Assembly: GCA_001564255.1 (NCBI GenBank)
Contig: LKNC01000043.1
Span: 1 to 13,887 of the forward strand
DNA from: Natrialbaceae archaeon Tc-Br11_E2g1
Lineage (GTDB): Archaea > Halobacteriota > Halobacteria > Halobacteriales > Natrialbaceae
Direction: 5' to 3'
Length of the DNA: 13,887 nt
Shown here: positions 7,104 through 13,471 of the stretch, one piece after another
How positions within the stretch are numbered: position 1 is the stretch's first letter
How the letters are laid out: each line of letters opens with the position of its first letter
Notes under the pieces: generated by a model
Told to the model about the DNA's origin: nothing
Databases searched by the model: none
What the model saw: the letters and a program-made list of their open reading frames with translations, nothing else
Made by a program: the position numbers and the translations under genes

Positions 7104-7607
7104 CTACGTCTCGCGTTTTTCCTTCTCGAGGACGCGGACGTTCTCGATCCCCGTCCGTGGATAGTTGCCCGTCCCGTCTTTCTCGACGGCTTTGACCATA
7201 TCCCAGACGACGTTCAGCCCCGTCGTCACACCCTCTAGGGCCTCCATCTCACAGCCGGTCTTGCCCGTCGTCTCGACGGCGACCTCGAGTTCGATCCGCC
7301 CGTCACCCACCTCGAAGTCGGTGTCCACGTTCGTGATCGGAATCTGATGACACATCGGGATCGTCTCCCAGGTGTGTTTGACCGCCCGGATCGCGCCGAC
7401 GCGGGCGGTGGCGAGCACGTCGCCTTTGCCGATCTCGCTCTCACGGATCGCCTCGATCGTCGACGGCTGGAGGTGGATCTCCCCCGCCGCGACCGCCCGA
7501 CGGTTCGTGTCGGGTTTGTCGCCGACGTCGACCATCTGGACGTCGCCCTCGCTCGTCGTGTGTGTCAGTTCCTCGGGGCCCGCCTCGCTCTCTGGTTTGT
7601 CACTCAT
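7104..7607 (-). CDS. moaC: Cyclic pyranopterin monophosphate synthase MoaC
   Basis: A 167-residue protein, the normal size for MoaC, which converts 3',8-cH2GTP (made by MoaA) to cyclic pyranopterin monophosphate in molybdenum-cofactor synthesis. Visible family motifs are MVDVGDKPDTNRRAVA (25-40), KGDVLATARVGAI (61-73, with the conserved Lys61), ETIPMCHQIPITNVD (81-95) and CEMEALEGVTTGLNVVWDMVK (119-139). The last contains Asp136 and Lys139, equivalent to the catalytic Asp/Lys pair of E. coli MoaC. The open frame extends upstream, but ATG 7607 fits the family start. The upstream part is antisense to and overlaps the previous gene. It overlaps the stop of the NAD(P)H-hydrate repair gene by 8 nt (ATGAGTGA), so it is translated from the same mRNA. 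It is complete, with all key residues present. Confidence 0.96.
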   Translation of the reverse strand: MSDKPESEAGPEELTHTTSEGDVQMVDVGDKPDTNRRAVAAGEIHLQPSTIEAIRESEIGKGDVLATARVGAIRAVKHTWETIPMCHQIPITNVDTDFEVGDGRIELEVAVETTGKTGCEMEALEGVTTGLNVVWDMVKAVEKDGTGNYPRTGIENVRVLEKEKRET

Positions 7608-9027
7608 CGTCCTCACCCCAGAGTACGGGTGGGATCGCCGAAAGCAGTTCCGAGGCGAGAAAACCGTTTCCGTCGCCCGCTGTGAGCCGTTCGCCCGCCT
7701 TCCCGTTGACGTACGCGCCCGCACAGGCGGCCTCGAAGGGGGAAACACCCTCGAGCAACCCGGCGACGACCCCAGCCAGGGTGTCGCCGCTGCCGCCGAC
7801 TGCCATCCCCGGTGCCCCGGCACGGTTGACCCGCGTGCGTTCGCCGTCGGTGATGACGTCGTCCTCGCCTTTCGCTACGATTACCTGTCCCAGGTCGGCC
7901 GCCAACCGTTCGATCTCCTCCGTTATCACCCGGAGATCGTCGGCCTCGGGGCCGCCCATCCCGGCGAGTTCCCGTCGGTTTGGCGTACAGACCAGCGTCG
8001 CCTCGGTCTCGACGTCGGGCACTACCGCGAGGGCGTCGGCGTCGACCACCGCGGGGCCGGTGTAGGCCTCGAGGAACTGCCGGGCCGCCTCGAGGGTCTC
8101 TTCGGCCGTCCCGAGGCCGGGCCCGAGGATCACCACGTCGTCGTACCGTTCGGCGGTCTCCACCAGGTCCCTTACTTCCGCGGGCGTGAGCACTTCGCCC
8201 CCGTAGGGCTGGACGATCAGGTCCTCGGCGTACCCCTGGATCTCCCCGGAAACGCTCTCGGGTGCGGCAACGAAGGAGAGTTCCGCACCCGCCCGCAACG
8301 CCGCCTGTGCCGCGAGCGCGGGCGCACCCGTGTAGGGGCCACCACCGATCACGAACGCCCGTCCGTCGCGACTCGAGGGGCGGGCCAGTCGGCGGTCACC
8401 CGGCCCGACGAGGCGTTCTGCGGCCGCCGGGATACCGATGTCCGCGACCGTCACGGTGGCCTCGAGGTCGTCGAGGCCGGGTTTCGTGTCGTGGAAGGTG
8501 ACGACGTGGTCTGCCTCGACGCCGTTTTCGGCGTGGTCGCCGCCGTCGGCGTCGAACCCCGAGGGGACGTCGACTGAGAGGACCGTCGCGTCGGAAGCGT
8601 TGAGCGCCGCCGCGGCGGTCGCCGCGGGTTCCCGGAGGTCGCCGTTGATCCCCGTCCCGAGCATGGCGTCGACGATCACGTCCGCCTCCGGTAACTCGAA
8701 GTTCCGGGAGTCGGTCACCTCGCGAATATCGTACTCGCCGACCTCGAGGGCGGCCCAGTTCTCCCGGGAAATCCGCGTGCCGATGGTCTCCGCGCGGCCG
8801 ACCAACAGGGTGGTGACGTCGTAGTCGTCCAGAAAGCGTGCGGTGACGAACGCGTCCCCGCCGTTGTTCCCGCGGCCGGCGACGACGACGACCCGACTCC
8901 CCGACTCCGCGAGGCCTTTCAGTTCGCGGGCGACGGCGTGTCCACTCGACTCCATCAACTGCTTTGGTGGGACACCCAGGGCAGCGGCGTTCTCGTCGAC
9001 GGCGGCCATTCGTCTGCCGGAGATCAT
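7600..9027 (-). CDS. nnr: Bifunctional NAD(P)H-hydrate epimerase / ADP-dependent dehydratase
   Basis: A 475-residue fusion that repairs damaged NAD(P)H. The N-terminal epimerase domain (about 1-205) interconverts the R and S hydrates. It shows GRGNNGGDAF (51-60), VDAMLGTG (119-126, with Asp120) and SVDVPSGFDADGG (151-163). The C-terminal kinase-fold dehydratase (about 215-470) restores NAD(P)H from the S hydrate using ADP. It shows FVIGGGPYTGAP (225-236), GPGLG (302-306), VVDADAL (327-333), TPNRREL (348-354) and the nucleotide/catalytic loop GGSGDTLAG (411-419). Length and order match the usual YjeF-type fusion. ATG 9027 is supported by the family N-terminus (GRRMAAVDENAAALG) and by CTTTTG at about -28 (9053-9058), consistent with its own leaderless promoter. 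It overlaps moaC by 8 nt and follows a Tat-signal gene by 39 nt. Confidence 0.95.
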   Translation of the reverse strand: MISGRRMAAVDENAAALGVPPKQLMESSGHAVARELKGLAESGSRVVVVAGRGNNGGDAFVTARFLDDYDVTTLLVGRAETIGTRISRENWAALEVGEYDIREVTDSRNFELPEADVIVDAMLGTGINGDLREPAATAAAALNASDATVLSVDVPSGFDADGGDHAENGVEADHVVTFHDTKPGLDDLEATVTVADIGIPAAAERLVGPGDRRLARPSSRDGRAFVIGGGPYTGAPALAAQAALRAGAELSFVAAPESVSGEIQGYAEDLIVQPYGGEVLTPAEVRDLVETAERYDDVVILGPGLGTAEETLEAARQFLEAYTGPAVVDADALAVVPDVETEATLVCTPNRRELAGMGGPEADDLRVITEEIERLAADLGQVIVAKGEDDVITDGERTRVNRAGAPGMAVGGSGDTLAGVVAGLLEGVSPFEAACAGAYVNGKAGERLTAGDGNGFLASELLSAIPPVLWGEDDE

Positions 9028-9052
9028 ACTCGGAGGGTTCGCCCGTGGGTGG

Positions 9053-9058
9053 CAAAAG
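9053..9058 (-). promoter_or_regulatory. Putative TATA box for nnr-moaC
   Basis: On the minus strand CTTTTG is centred about 28 nt before the nnr ATG (9027), the spacing expected for leaderless transcription. It lies in the 39-nt gap after the upstream Tat-signal gene, so nnr-moaC may be expressed on its own as well as by read-through. Confidence 0.35.
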
Positions 9059-9066
9059 CGTGTGGA

Positions 9067-9501
9067 CTAGAGTACCCGGAAGTAGCCCCCGGCCGCGATC
9101 GCGGTCGCCTCCTCGAAGACCTGCACCTCGTTGAACGTCTCTCGGGGGACCGGCCCGCCCTCGCGAACCTCCCTCGCCTCGGTGGTACTGACGATGACGC
9201 CGTACTCGAGGTCGTCGTACTGCTCCCGGAGCGTCCCTGCCATCTCCTCGGTGACGACGGGTTCCCGTTCCTGTGCGCTGGTGAAGACGTCCGCGTCTTC
9301 GAACCGTTCGGTGACGTACGGGGCCTGGGTCGTGGTGTCGGCGATGACGGCGTGGAGGTCGTCGCTCTCGCCGTCGCGTCGCCCACGGATCCACTTCTCG
9401 TAGACGATCCCGCGGTGGAGCGCTTCGGTGATCGTAACTCCCGTCACGCCGAGACCGATCCCTCCCCCGGCCGCGGCGAGTGCCTGCCGTCGCGAGACCA
9501 T
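9067..9501 (-). CDS. Tat-signal protein of unknown function
   Basis: A 144-residue protein that I do not recognise. The N-terminus MVSRRQALAAAGGGIGLGVTGV has a twin arginine (4-5), SRRxxL, and a Gly/Ala-rich weakly hydrophobic stretch to about residue 22, typical of haloarchaeal Tat signals. No lipobox cysteine follows, and there is no cysteine at all in the protein. It may be released, or retained by its N-terminal helix. The mature part (about 30-144) is acidic with mixed alpha/beta character (LHAVIADTTTQAPYVTERF; GVIVSTTEAREV). ATG 9501 is preferred over an upstream in-frame start at 9567 because the Tat motif begins there and a TTTTTA box lies about 23 nt upstream (9521-9526). It sits 39 nt upstream of nnr-moaC on the same strand. 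A functional link to these cytosolic genes is not evident. Confidence 0.78.
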   Translation of the reverse strand: MVSRRQALAAAGGGIGLGVTGVTITEALHRGIVYEKWIRGRRDGESDDLHAVIADTTTQAPYVTERFEDADVFTSAQEREPVVTEEMAGTLREQYDDLEYGVIVSTTEAREVREGGPVPRETFNEVQVFEEATAIAAGGYFRVL

Positions 9502-9520
9502 ATGTACGGTTCGACGGCTG

Positions 9521-9526
9521 TAAAAA
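9521..9526 (-). promoter_or_regulatory. Putative TATA box for the Tat-signal gene
   Basis: TTTTTA on the minus strand lies about 23 nt upstream of ATG 9501. The spacing is slightly shorter than for other genes here. It supports the internal start over the longer frame beginning at 9567. Confidence 0.4.
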
Positions 9527-9632
9527 TGAATCCTCCGCTCTCCACTCTTCCCGGGGGGAGTATCCAAACAATCCAGATAAACAGCTGATCGGGCGATTGG
9601 GAAACGGACACGTCGGGCAGTGATTCCAGCAC

Positions 9633-9650
9633 TGGCGCGGAAATCCGCCA
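9633..9650 (-). terminator. Hairpin just downstream of acyP
   Basis: TGGCG (9633-9637) pairs with CGCCA (9646-9650) around an 8-nt loop, beginning 13 nt beyond the acylphosphatase stop codon. On the minus strand no T-run follows; the T5 run (9654-9658) lies on the plus-strand side. A role in 3'-end formation is therefore only possible. Confidence 0.25.
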
Positions 9651-9663
9651 GGATTTTTGCCCG

Positions 9664-9942
9664 TCAGTACCGGATCTCGAACCCGTCCTCACCGTCCGGC
9701 CCCCCGTACTCGACCTCGACGTCGTCGACGTCCGCGGCCGGGCTGCCCTCGTGACACCACTCGACCATCGCCTCGACGGCCTCCTCGGGGCCCTCGAAGA
9801 TCGCCTCGACCCGGCCGTCGGCGAGGTTTGTCACCCAGCCGTCGACGCCCGCCTCGCGGGCCATCTCCCGTGTGTTCGCCCGATAGTAAACACCCTGTAC
9901 CGTTCCCGAAACGAAGACGTGCGCTCGAGTGTGTTCTCCCAT
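9664..9942 (-). CDS. acyP: Acylphosphatase
   Basis: A 92-residue protein, the normal length of the family, which hydrolyses carboxyl-phosphate bonds (acyl phosphates) in the cytosol. The signature VSGTVQGVYYRANTREMA (11-28) contains the phosphate-binding loop and catalytic Arg21. GWVTNLADGRVEAIFEG (35-51) contains the second catalytic residue, Asn39. The C-terminus GFEIRY (87-92) is the usual closing strand. ATG 9942 is the correct start: the frame is open for 16 more codons, but homologous sequence begins here, and a CTTTTTG box is centred 28 nt upstream (9967-9973). It is a monocistronic-looking gene between the Tat-signal gene and the DNA glycosylase, on the same strand as both. Both catalytic residues are intact. 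Confidence 0.95.
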   Translation of the reverse strand: MGEHTRAHVFVSGTVQGVYYRANTREMAREAGVDGWVTNLADGRVEAIFEGPEEAVEAMVEWCHEGSPAADVDDVEVEYGGPDGEDGFEIRY

Positions 9943-9966
9943 AGTCGGGCGCTCGGTCCCGAAGCG

Positions 9967-9973
9967 CAAAAAG
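9967..9973 (-). promoter_or_regulatory. TATA box for acyP
   Basis: CTTTTTG on the minus strand is centred about 28 nt before ATG 9942, which implies a leaderless transcript. Confidence 0.45.
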
Positions 9974-10008
9974 CCACCCCACCGGCTCAAACGGTATACC
10001 GAGCCGTC

Positions 10009-10938
10009 TCACTCGCCGGTTCGCAGATGGTGAAAGACGTACGTCTGAGCGTAACCCGCGTACTGCCCGCCGTCGGACGTGTCCGACGAGTCGGCGCTCG
10101 TATCGCTCGCGGAGACGCCAAAGCGCTCACGGATCGCCCGGGAGGTCTCGGCGTAGTTGCCACCGTCACACTCGGGGTAGTACTCCTCGATCGCCGTCTT
10201 GATCCAGGTGTCAAGTGGCACGGCCTCGTCGAAGCCGAGTGAGAACAACAGGACGCAGTCGGCGACCTTCTCGCCGACGCCGACGAACCGGGTGAGATAC
10301 TCACGGGCCTCCTCGTAGGGCAGCCCCCGTGCGTCCTCGGGATGGGCCTCCCCGCTCGCGACCATCTCGGCCGTCCGAACGACGTAGGGTGCCCGATAGC
10401 CGAGGCCGAGATCGCGGAGATCCGCTTCGGTCGCCCTCGCGAGTTCCGCCGGGGCCGGGAACGCGTGATAGGTCCGTCCGTTCCACTCGAGGGCATCCCC
10501 GTACTCCCGGGCGAGCGTCGAGACCATCCCGTGGATCCGGCGCACCCGCATCTGCGCCGAGCAGATGAAGGCGATCAGACAGCCAAAGGGCGGATCCTCG
10601 ACCAGTCGCAACCCGCGGTGGGTCCCGTAGGCCTCCCGGAGCAGGGGGTCCTCGGGTGCGTCCGCGACGATCGCCTCGAGGTCGTCCTCGAGACACAACA
10701 GCCGACGAACCAGTGGGTCGGCGTCGGTCGTCGACTCCCACTCCAGTCGGTTATCGCGCTGGCGGACACGGACGACCTCACCCTCGACGACGGTGGTGTA
10801 CCACACACCGGGCTCGCGCTCGCCGCTGTACATCTCCCCGTCGTCACGTCGCCAGAGGTAGGTCTGACCGCTCTCGAGGGTGAGATACAGGTCCAGTCCC
10901 CCCGACAGTTCCCCGGTCGGGATCGTGCCCGTCTCCAT
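10009..10938 (-). CDS. ogg: OGG1-type 8-oxoguanine DNA glycosylase / AP lyase
   Basis: A 309-residue base-excision repair enzyme. An OGG_N-type domain occupies about 10-112 (GGLDLYLTLESGQTYLW, MYSGEREPGVWY). An HhH-GPD domain follows, with FICSAQMRVRRIHGMV at 124-139 (in human OGG1 this segment carries the base-gap Asn and the cytosine-contacting Arg). The hairpin-helix-hairpin FVGVGEKVADCVLLFSLG (218-235) contains catalytic Lys224, and AVPLDTWIK (239-247) contains the conserved Asp243. GYAQTYVFHHLR near the end matches the last OGG1 helix. A Ser/Asp-rich insert (about 276-291) precedes it. ATG 10938 is chosen over an earlier in-frame start at 10989 because the OGG_N domain starts soon after and a CTAAAAG box lies 29 nt upstream. 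Substrate preference for 8-oxoG is inferred from family. All catalytic residues are present. Confidence 0.93.
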   Translation of the reverse strand: METGTIPTGELSGGLDLYLTLESGQTYLWRRDDGEMYSGEREPGVWYTTVVEGEVVRVRQRDNRLEWESTTDADPLVRRLLCLEDDLEAIVADAPEDPLLREAYGTHRGLRLVEDPPFGCLIAFICSAQMRVRRIHGMVSTLAREYGDALEWNGRTYHAFPAPAELARATEADLRDLGLGYRAPYVVRTAEMVASGEAHPEDARGLPYEEAREYLTRFVGVGEKVADCVLLFSLGFDEAVPLDTWIKTAIEEYYPECDGGNYAETSRAIRERFGVSASDTSADSSDTSDGGQYAGYAQTYVFHHLRTGE

Positions 10939-10963
10939 CGGGTAGACCCTTCGAGAGCGCGTG

Positions 10964-10970
10964 CTTTTAG
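10964..10970 (-). promoter_or_regulatory. TATA box for the OGG-type glycosylase gene
   Basis: CTAAAAG on the minus strand is centred about 29 nt before ATG 10938. It falls inside the longer alternative frame and so argues for the shorter protein. Confidence 0.45.
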
Positions 10971-11018
10971 CTTTCGGAGGGGCGCTCACGGCCCCGCCTC
11001 GGGAGACCGGGGCGAACC

Positions 11019-11024
11019 TTCATA
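11019..11024 (+). promoter_or_regulatory. Putative TATA box for the DUF555 gene
   Basis: TTCATA is centred about 28 nt before ATG 11049, the leaderless spacing. An out-of-frame ATG lies at 11039-11041 and is not the start. Confidence 0.35.
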
Positions 11025-11048
11025 CCGTAGGACACACAATGTCTAGGT

Positions 11049-11516
11049 ATGAACTGCAGGGTTGTCGTCGAGGCTGCCGTGCCGGTGTTCGACGTCGAGA
11101 CGGAAGACGAGGCGATCCGCATCGCCATCTCGAAGACCGGAGAGATGTTGAACCCTGACCTGAACTACGTCGAGATCGACATGGGAGAACGGACCTCGCC
11201 ATCGGGTGAGGAACTCCCCCCCGCCTTTATCGCCGCGGACGAGGCACTCGTCGCCCTCGAACTCGAGATGACGGTCTTCAACGTCGAGCGGGAGGAACAC
11301 GCCTCCCGGATCGCCCGCAAGGAGATCGGGCAGCGCCTCGAGAACATCCCGCTCGAGGTGCTCCACGTCGAGGTCCTCGAGGCGGACGAGATCGAAGACA
11401 AGTCCGAAGACGACGGGGGCGAGAAGACGGAGACGTCCGCCGACCCCACGGAGGAAACCGACGTCGACGAAGGCGACGAGGACGTGTTACCGGAGTTCGA
11501 AGATCTTATCGAGTGA
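11049..11516 (+). CDS. DUF555 (UPF0212) family protein
   Basis: A 155-residue archaeal conserved protein of unknown function. The N-terminus MNCRVVVEAAVPVFDVETEDEAIRIAISKTGEMLNP and the segment AFIAADEALVALELEMTVFNVEREEHASRIARKEIGQRLENIPLEV (joined at about residues 59-104) match the family. Many archaeal members carry a CPxCGE zinc knuckle between these parts; here the same place reads TSPSGEEL (49-56), so no metal site remains. Beyond about residue 112 the protein is a low-complexity acidic tail (EDKSEDDGGEKTETS and onward), likely a halophilic extension. It is a single gene, divergent from the OGG-type gene and convergent with the UPF0058 gene. No function can be assigned. Confidence 0.9.
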   Translation: MNCRVVVEAAVPVFDVETEDEAIRIAISKTGEMLNPDLNYVEIDMGERTSPSGEELPPAFIAADEALVALELEMTVFNVEREEHASRIARKEIGQRLENIPLEVLHVEVLEADEIEDKSEDDGGEKTETSADPTEETDVDEGDEDVLPEFEDLIE

Positions 11517-11550
11517 CCGCCCGACACCCACGACTCGAGAGCGGCGGCTC

Positions 11551-11593
11551 CTCCCGACCGCGTGTCCGTAGTCTCTCCAGTATGCGTCGGGAG
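11551..11593. other. Inverted repeat between convergent genes
   Basis: CTCCCGAC (11551-11558) and GTCGGGAG (11586-11593) are exact 8-bp complements 27 nt apart, in the 99-nt gap between the stops of the DUF555 and UPF0058 genes. A bidirectional 3'-end structure is possible. The long loop and lack of a T-run make this weak. Confidence 0.25.
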
Positions 11594-11615
11594 CTAGTCG
11601 GGGAGTAACGCGTAT

Positions 11616-11852
11616 TCAGTCCGCAGTTGGAGCGACCGTTTCCGTCTCTGTTCCGCGCATGTTTTCTGTGATTCCACCGGCGAGGGCGAATACGGCTGCT
11701 TTGTGGTCCGTCTTCGATTTGTGAATCGAGGTCGGTCGAATGCCCCGAGCTTCGTACTCCTCGAGGTCGATCTCACAGTCGTCCCAGGCGGTACACTCGT
11801 TCGAAACCTCCGCGAGAAGGCCGTGAAGGTGGATGAGTTCTTGTTTTTTCAT
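11616..11852 (-). CDS. UPF0058 family protein
   Basis: A 78-residue archaeal conserved protein of unknown function (UPF0058, COG1698). The diagnostic parts are MKKQELIHLHGLLAEVSNEC (1-20), EIDLEEYEARGIRPTSIHKS (27-46) and KTDHKAAVFALAGGIT (47-62). His8, His10, His44 and His50 and the Cys pair 20/26 could bind a metal, but this is speculation. ATG 11852 is the family start; a GTG two codons upstream (11858) is the alternative. Base composition is visibly less GC-rich than in the neighbours, and the gene is preceded by an A/T-rich promoter. It is flanked by convergent DUF555 on one side and a 261-nt gap on the other, so it appears monocistronic. Confidence 0.88.
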   Translation of the reverse strand: MKKQELIHLHGLLAEVSNECTAWDDCEIDLEEYEARGIRPTSIHKSKTDHKAAVFALAGGITENMRGTETETVAPTAD

Positions 11853-12113
11853 AACCACCCGTCTCTATCCACCGCAGGGTTATATTATTATCTTGAGGCT
11901 CGTTAACACGGAATCTTCGTTCCGTTTCCGGTGACTGTCTCGATGAATCCGGCTGAACTCGAGACCCGAACGATTCAAATGCCACCCTTACCTCGAAAAC
12001 GAGGGGTTGTTGCTCGGGAAAGACGACGTTTCCCGGCCGCTACGTCGTCCTGACCCGTGGCGATGGGTCCGGTACACGGTCGGTAGTCCGGGTGAAAAAA
12101 CCGTTCATCGGGT
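11853..12113. other. 261-nt intergenic region with small hairpins
   Basis: The longest gap in the window, between the UPF0058 start and the zinc-finger gene stop. Beyond the UPF0058 promoter it has no convincing ORF. It holds three small inverted repeats: ACGGAA/TTCCGT (11908-11913, 11920-11925), CCTCG/CGAGG (11991-11995, 12000-12004) and CGGGAAA/TTTCCCG (12015-12021, 12029-12035). The last could help end the zinc-finger/tfb-side transcript. A small RNA is possible but unsupported. Confidence 0.4.
11877..11895 (-). promoter_or_regulatory. A/T-rich promoter of the UPF0058 gene
   Basis: On the minus strand GATAATAATATAACC contains a strong TATA element about 30 nt before ATG 11852. It is the most A/T-rich promoter in the window and supports a very short leader. 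Confidence 0.5.
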
Positions 12114-12293
12114 TTAGCCCAGTTGTTTCAGCGTCCGGAGGTCCCGCTCGGTTCGAGTGAACTCCGACATCCGACGGGAGGCGTGACAGTTCGGACAGTG
12201 GAACGGTTTCGACGGTTCGGGAAGCTCCCCGGGTGGAACTTGCCAGTTTTTCGCACACTCCGGGCACAGCAGCTGCACGGTCGTCTCGTCCAT
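12114..12293 (-). CDS. Small zinc-finger (two CPxC knuckles) haloarchaeal protein
   Basis: A 59-residue protein with CPEC (10-13) and CPNC (33-36), four cysteines in zinc-ribbon spacing (LLCPECAKNW ... FHCPNCHASRRMSEF), followed by a basic/charged helix (RTERDLRTLKQLG). It belongs to the zinc-finger micro-proteins common in haloarchaea, of mostly unknown function; regulation or RNA/protein binding is typical guesswork. ATG 12293 is preferred over an in-frame start nine codons upstream because GCTTTGC is centred about 27 nt before it (12317-12323), the leaderless spacing. It lies 62 nt downstream of tfb on the same strand, so it may also be reached by read-through from the tfb promoter. Confidence 0.85.
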   Translation of the reverse strand: MDETTVQLLCPECAKNWQVPPGELPEPSKPFHCPNCHASRRMSEFTRTERDLRTLKQLG

Positions 12294-12355
12294 GTCATGT
12301 GACTCCACACCAGCGGGCAAAGCTCTGTCGGCCCGACGAAGAGAAGACGGGTGGG

Positions 12356-13327
12356 TCAGGCCGGCGTCGCCGTGTCCGAGGCCTCGAGGAGTTCCTTGTA
12401 GCGGTTGCGGATCGTCACTTCCGAGATGTTGGCGACCTCACTGACCTCGTTTTGAGTCACCTTCTCGTTCGTGAGGAGGGCGGCGGCGTACACCGACGCG
12501 GCCGCGAGGCCGACCGGCGACTTGCCGCTGTGGACGCCCTCCTGTCTGGCCGCCTCGAGTAGCTCACGAGCCATCCGCTCGGTCTCATCGGAGAGGTCGA
12601 GCCCGCTGATAAAGCGTGGAACGTAGTGTTCCGGATCCGCGGGCTTGACCTCGAGGCCGAGTTCCCGGACGACGTAGCGGTACGTGCGGGTGAGTTCCAT
12701 GCGGTCGACGCGGCTGACCGCCGAGATTTCGTCGAGACTTCGCGGTGTGCCCGCCTGGCGGGCGGCGGCGTACAGCGAGGCGGTGGCGACGCCCTCGATC
12801 GATCGGCCCGGGAGGAGGTCCTCCTCGAGGGCACGCCGATAGATGACGCTGGCGGTCTCCCGGACGTTCTCCGGGAGGCCGAGTGCGCTCGCCATGCGGT
12901 CGATCTCGCCGAGGGCCTGTTTGAGGTTGCGCTCTTTGCTGTCACGCGTGCGAAAGCGCTCGTTCCAGGTTCGCAGTCGCTGCATCTTCTGGCGCTGGCG
13001 ACTCGAGAGCGCACGGCCGTAGGCGTCTTTGTCCTGCCAGCCGATGTTCGTCGACAGCCCCTGGTCGTGCATCATCTTCGTCGTCGGGGCCCCGACGCGG
13101 CTCTTTTCGTCCTTCTCGGAGGCGTCGAACGCCCGCCACTCGGGTCCACGGTCGATCTCGTCTTCTTCGACCACGAGGCCACACTCCTCACACACCGTCT
13201 CGGCGTGTTCCGTGTCCGAGATGACGCGGCCACCACACTCCGGGCACTGCTCCGTCTCACCCCGCTGGGCTTCCGTCTCGTTCGTCTCCGTTTCTTCCGT
13301 ATACGTTCGGGTAATCGTATCTGTCAT
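12356..13327 (-). CDS. tfb: Transcription initiation factor TFB (TFIIB homologue)
   Basis: A 323-residue basal transcription factor that binds TATA-bound TBP and the BRE and recruits RNA polymerase. An acidic Thr/Glu-rich N-terminus (1-26) is followed by the zinc ribbon with Cys28, 31, 46 and 49 (CPECGGRV, VCEECGLVVEE). The B-reader/linker spans about 55-110 (RGPEWRAFD, SRVGAPTTKMMHDQGLSTNI). Two cyclin folds occupy about 131-220 (SIEGVATASLYAAARQ) and 228-312 (SPVGLAAASVYAAALLTNEKVTQNEV). The final helix-turn-helix (ISEVTIRNRYKEL) contacts BRE. All domains are intact. Haloarchaea usually encode several TFBs, so this may be one paralogue of a set. Unlike its neighbours it has no A/T box at -28; its promoter elements lie about 90-140 nt upstream. 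Confidence 0.97.
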   Translation of the reverse strand: MTDTITRTYTEETETNETEAQRGETEQCPECGGRVISDTEHAETVCEECGLVVEEDEIDRGPEWRAFDASEKDEKSRVGAPTTKMMHDQGLSTNIGWQDKDAYGRALSSRQRQKMQRLRTWNERFRTRDSKERNLKQALGEIDRMASALGLPENVRETASVIYRRALEEDLLPGRSIEGVATASLYAAARQAGTPRSLDEISAVSRVDRMELTRTYRYVVRELGLEVKPADPEHYVPRFISGLDLSDETERMARELLEAARQEGVHSGKSPVGLAAASVYAAALLTNEKVTQNEVSEVANISEVTIRNRYKELLEASDTATPA

Positions 13328-13354
13328 GATGTATCACTCTGTTACTCGTGACTC

Positions 13355-13381
13355 CCGGGTGGGGAAACCAGAAAAACCCGG
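13355..13381 (-). other. Possible hairpin in the tfb leader
   Basis: CCGGGT (13355-13360) can pair with ACCCGG (13376-13381) around a 15-nt loop, in the inferred 5' untranslated region of tfb. The stem is short; any regulatory role is speculative. Confidence 0.2.
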
Positions 13382-13412
13382 TCGTCAGCTAACGTATAGT
13401 AAGGCCGAAAGG

Positions 13413-13427
13413 CATATAAACGTTTCG
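13413..13427 (-). promoter_or_regulatory. tfb promoter, proximal BRE/TATA element
   Basis: On the minus strand this reads CGAAACGTTTATATG, a BRE-like purine block followed by a good TATA box. It predicts a start of transcription near 13390 and so a leader of roughly 60 nt before ATG 13327. Confidence 0.6.
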
Positions 13428-13456
13428 CCTTCCATAATAAACTCATCGCCGATTTG

Positions 13457-13471
13457 CTTATATCGGTTTCG
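13457..13471 (-). promoter_or_regulatory. tfb promoter, distal BRE/TATA-like element
   Basis: On the minus strand this reads CGAAACCGATATAAG, closely similar to the proximal element and 44 bp upstream of it. It may be a second tfb promoter or a TBP/TFB binding site for autoregulation. Confidence 0.45.

Noticed and set aside
7372..8577. 401-residue plus-strand frame opposite nnr and moaC
   Set aside because: It is antisense to two genes with complete catalytic motifs and has no recognisable domain or promoter.
8396..9571. 391-residue minus-strand frame over the nnr and Tat-signal genes
   Set aside because: It is an Arg/Gly/Pro-rich shadow in another frame of two genes supported by motifs and promoters.
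11940..11990. tRNA-like T-loop string (gattcaaatgcc)
   Set aside because: The flanking bases do not pair as a T-stem and no acceptor, D or anticodon arm can be built, so neither a tRNA nor an attachment site is supported.
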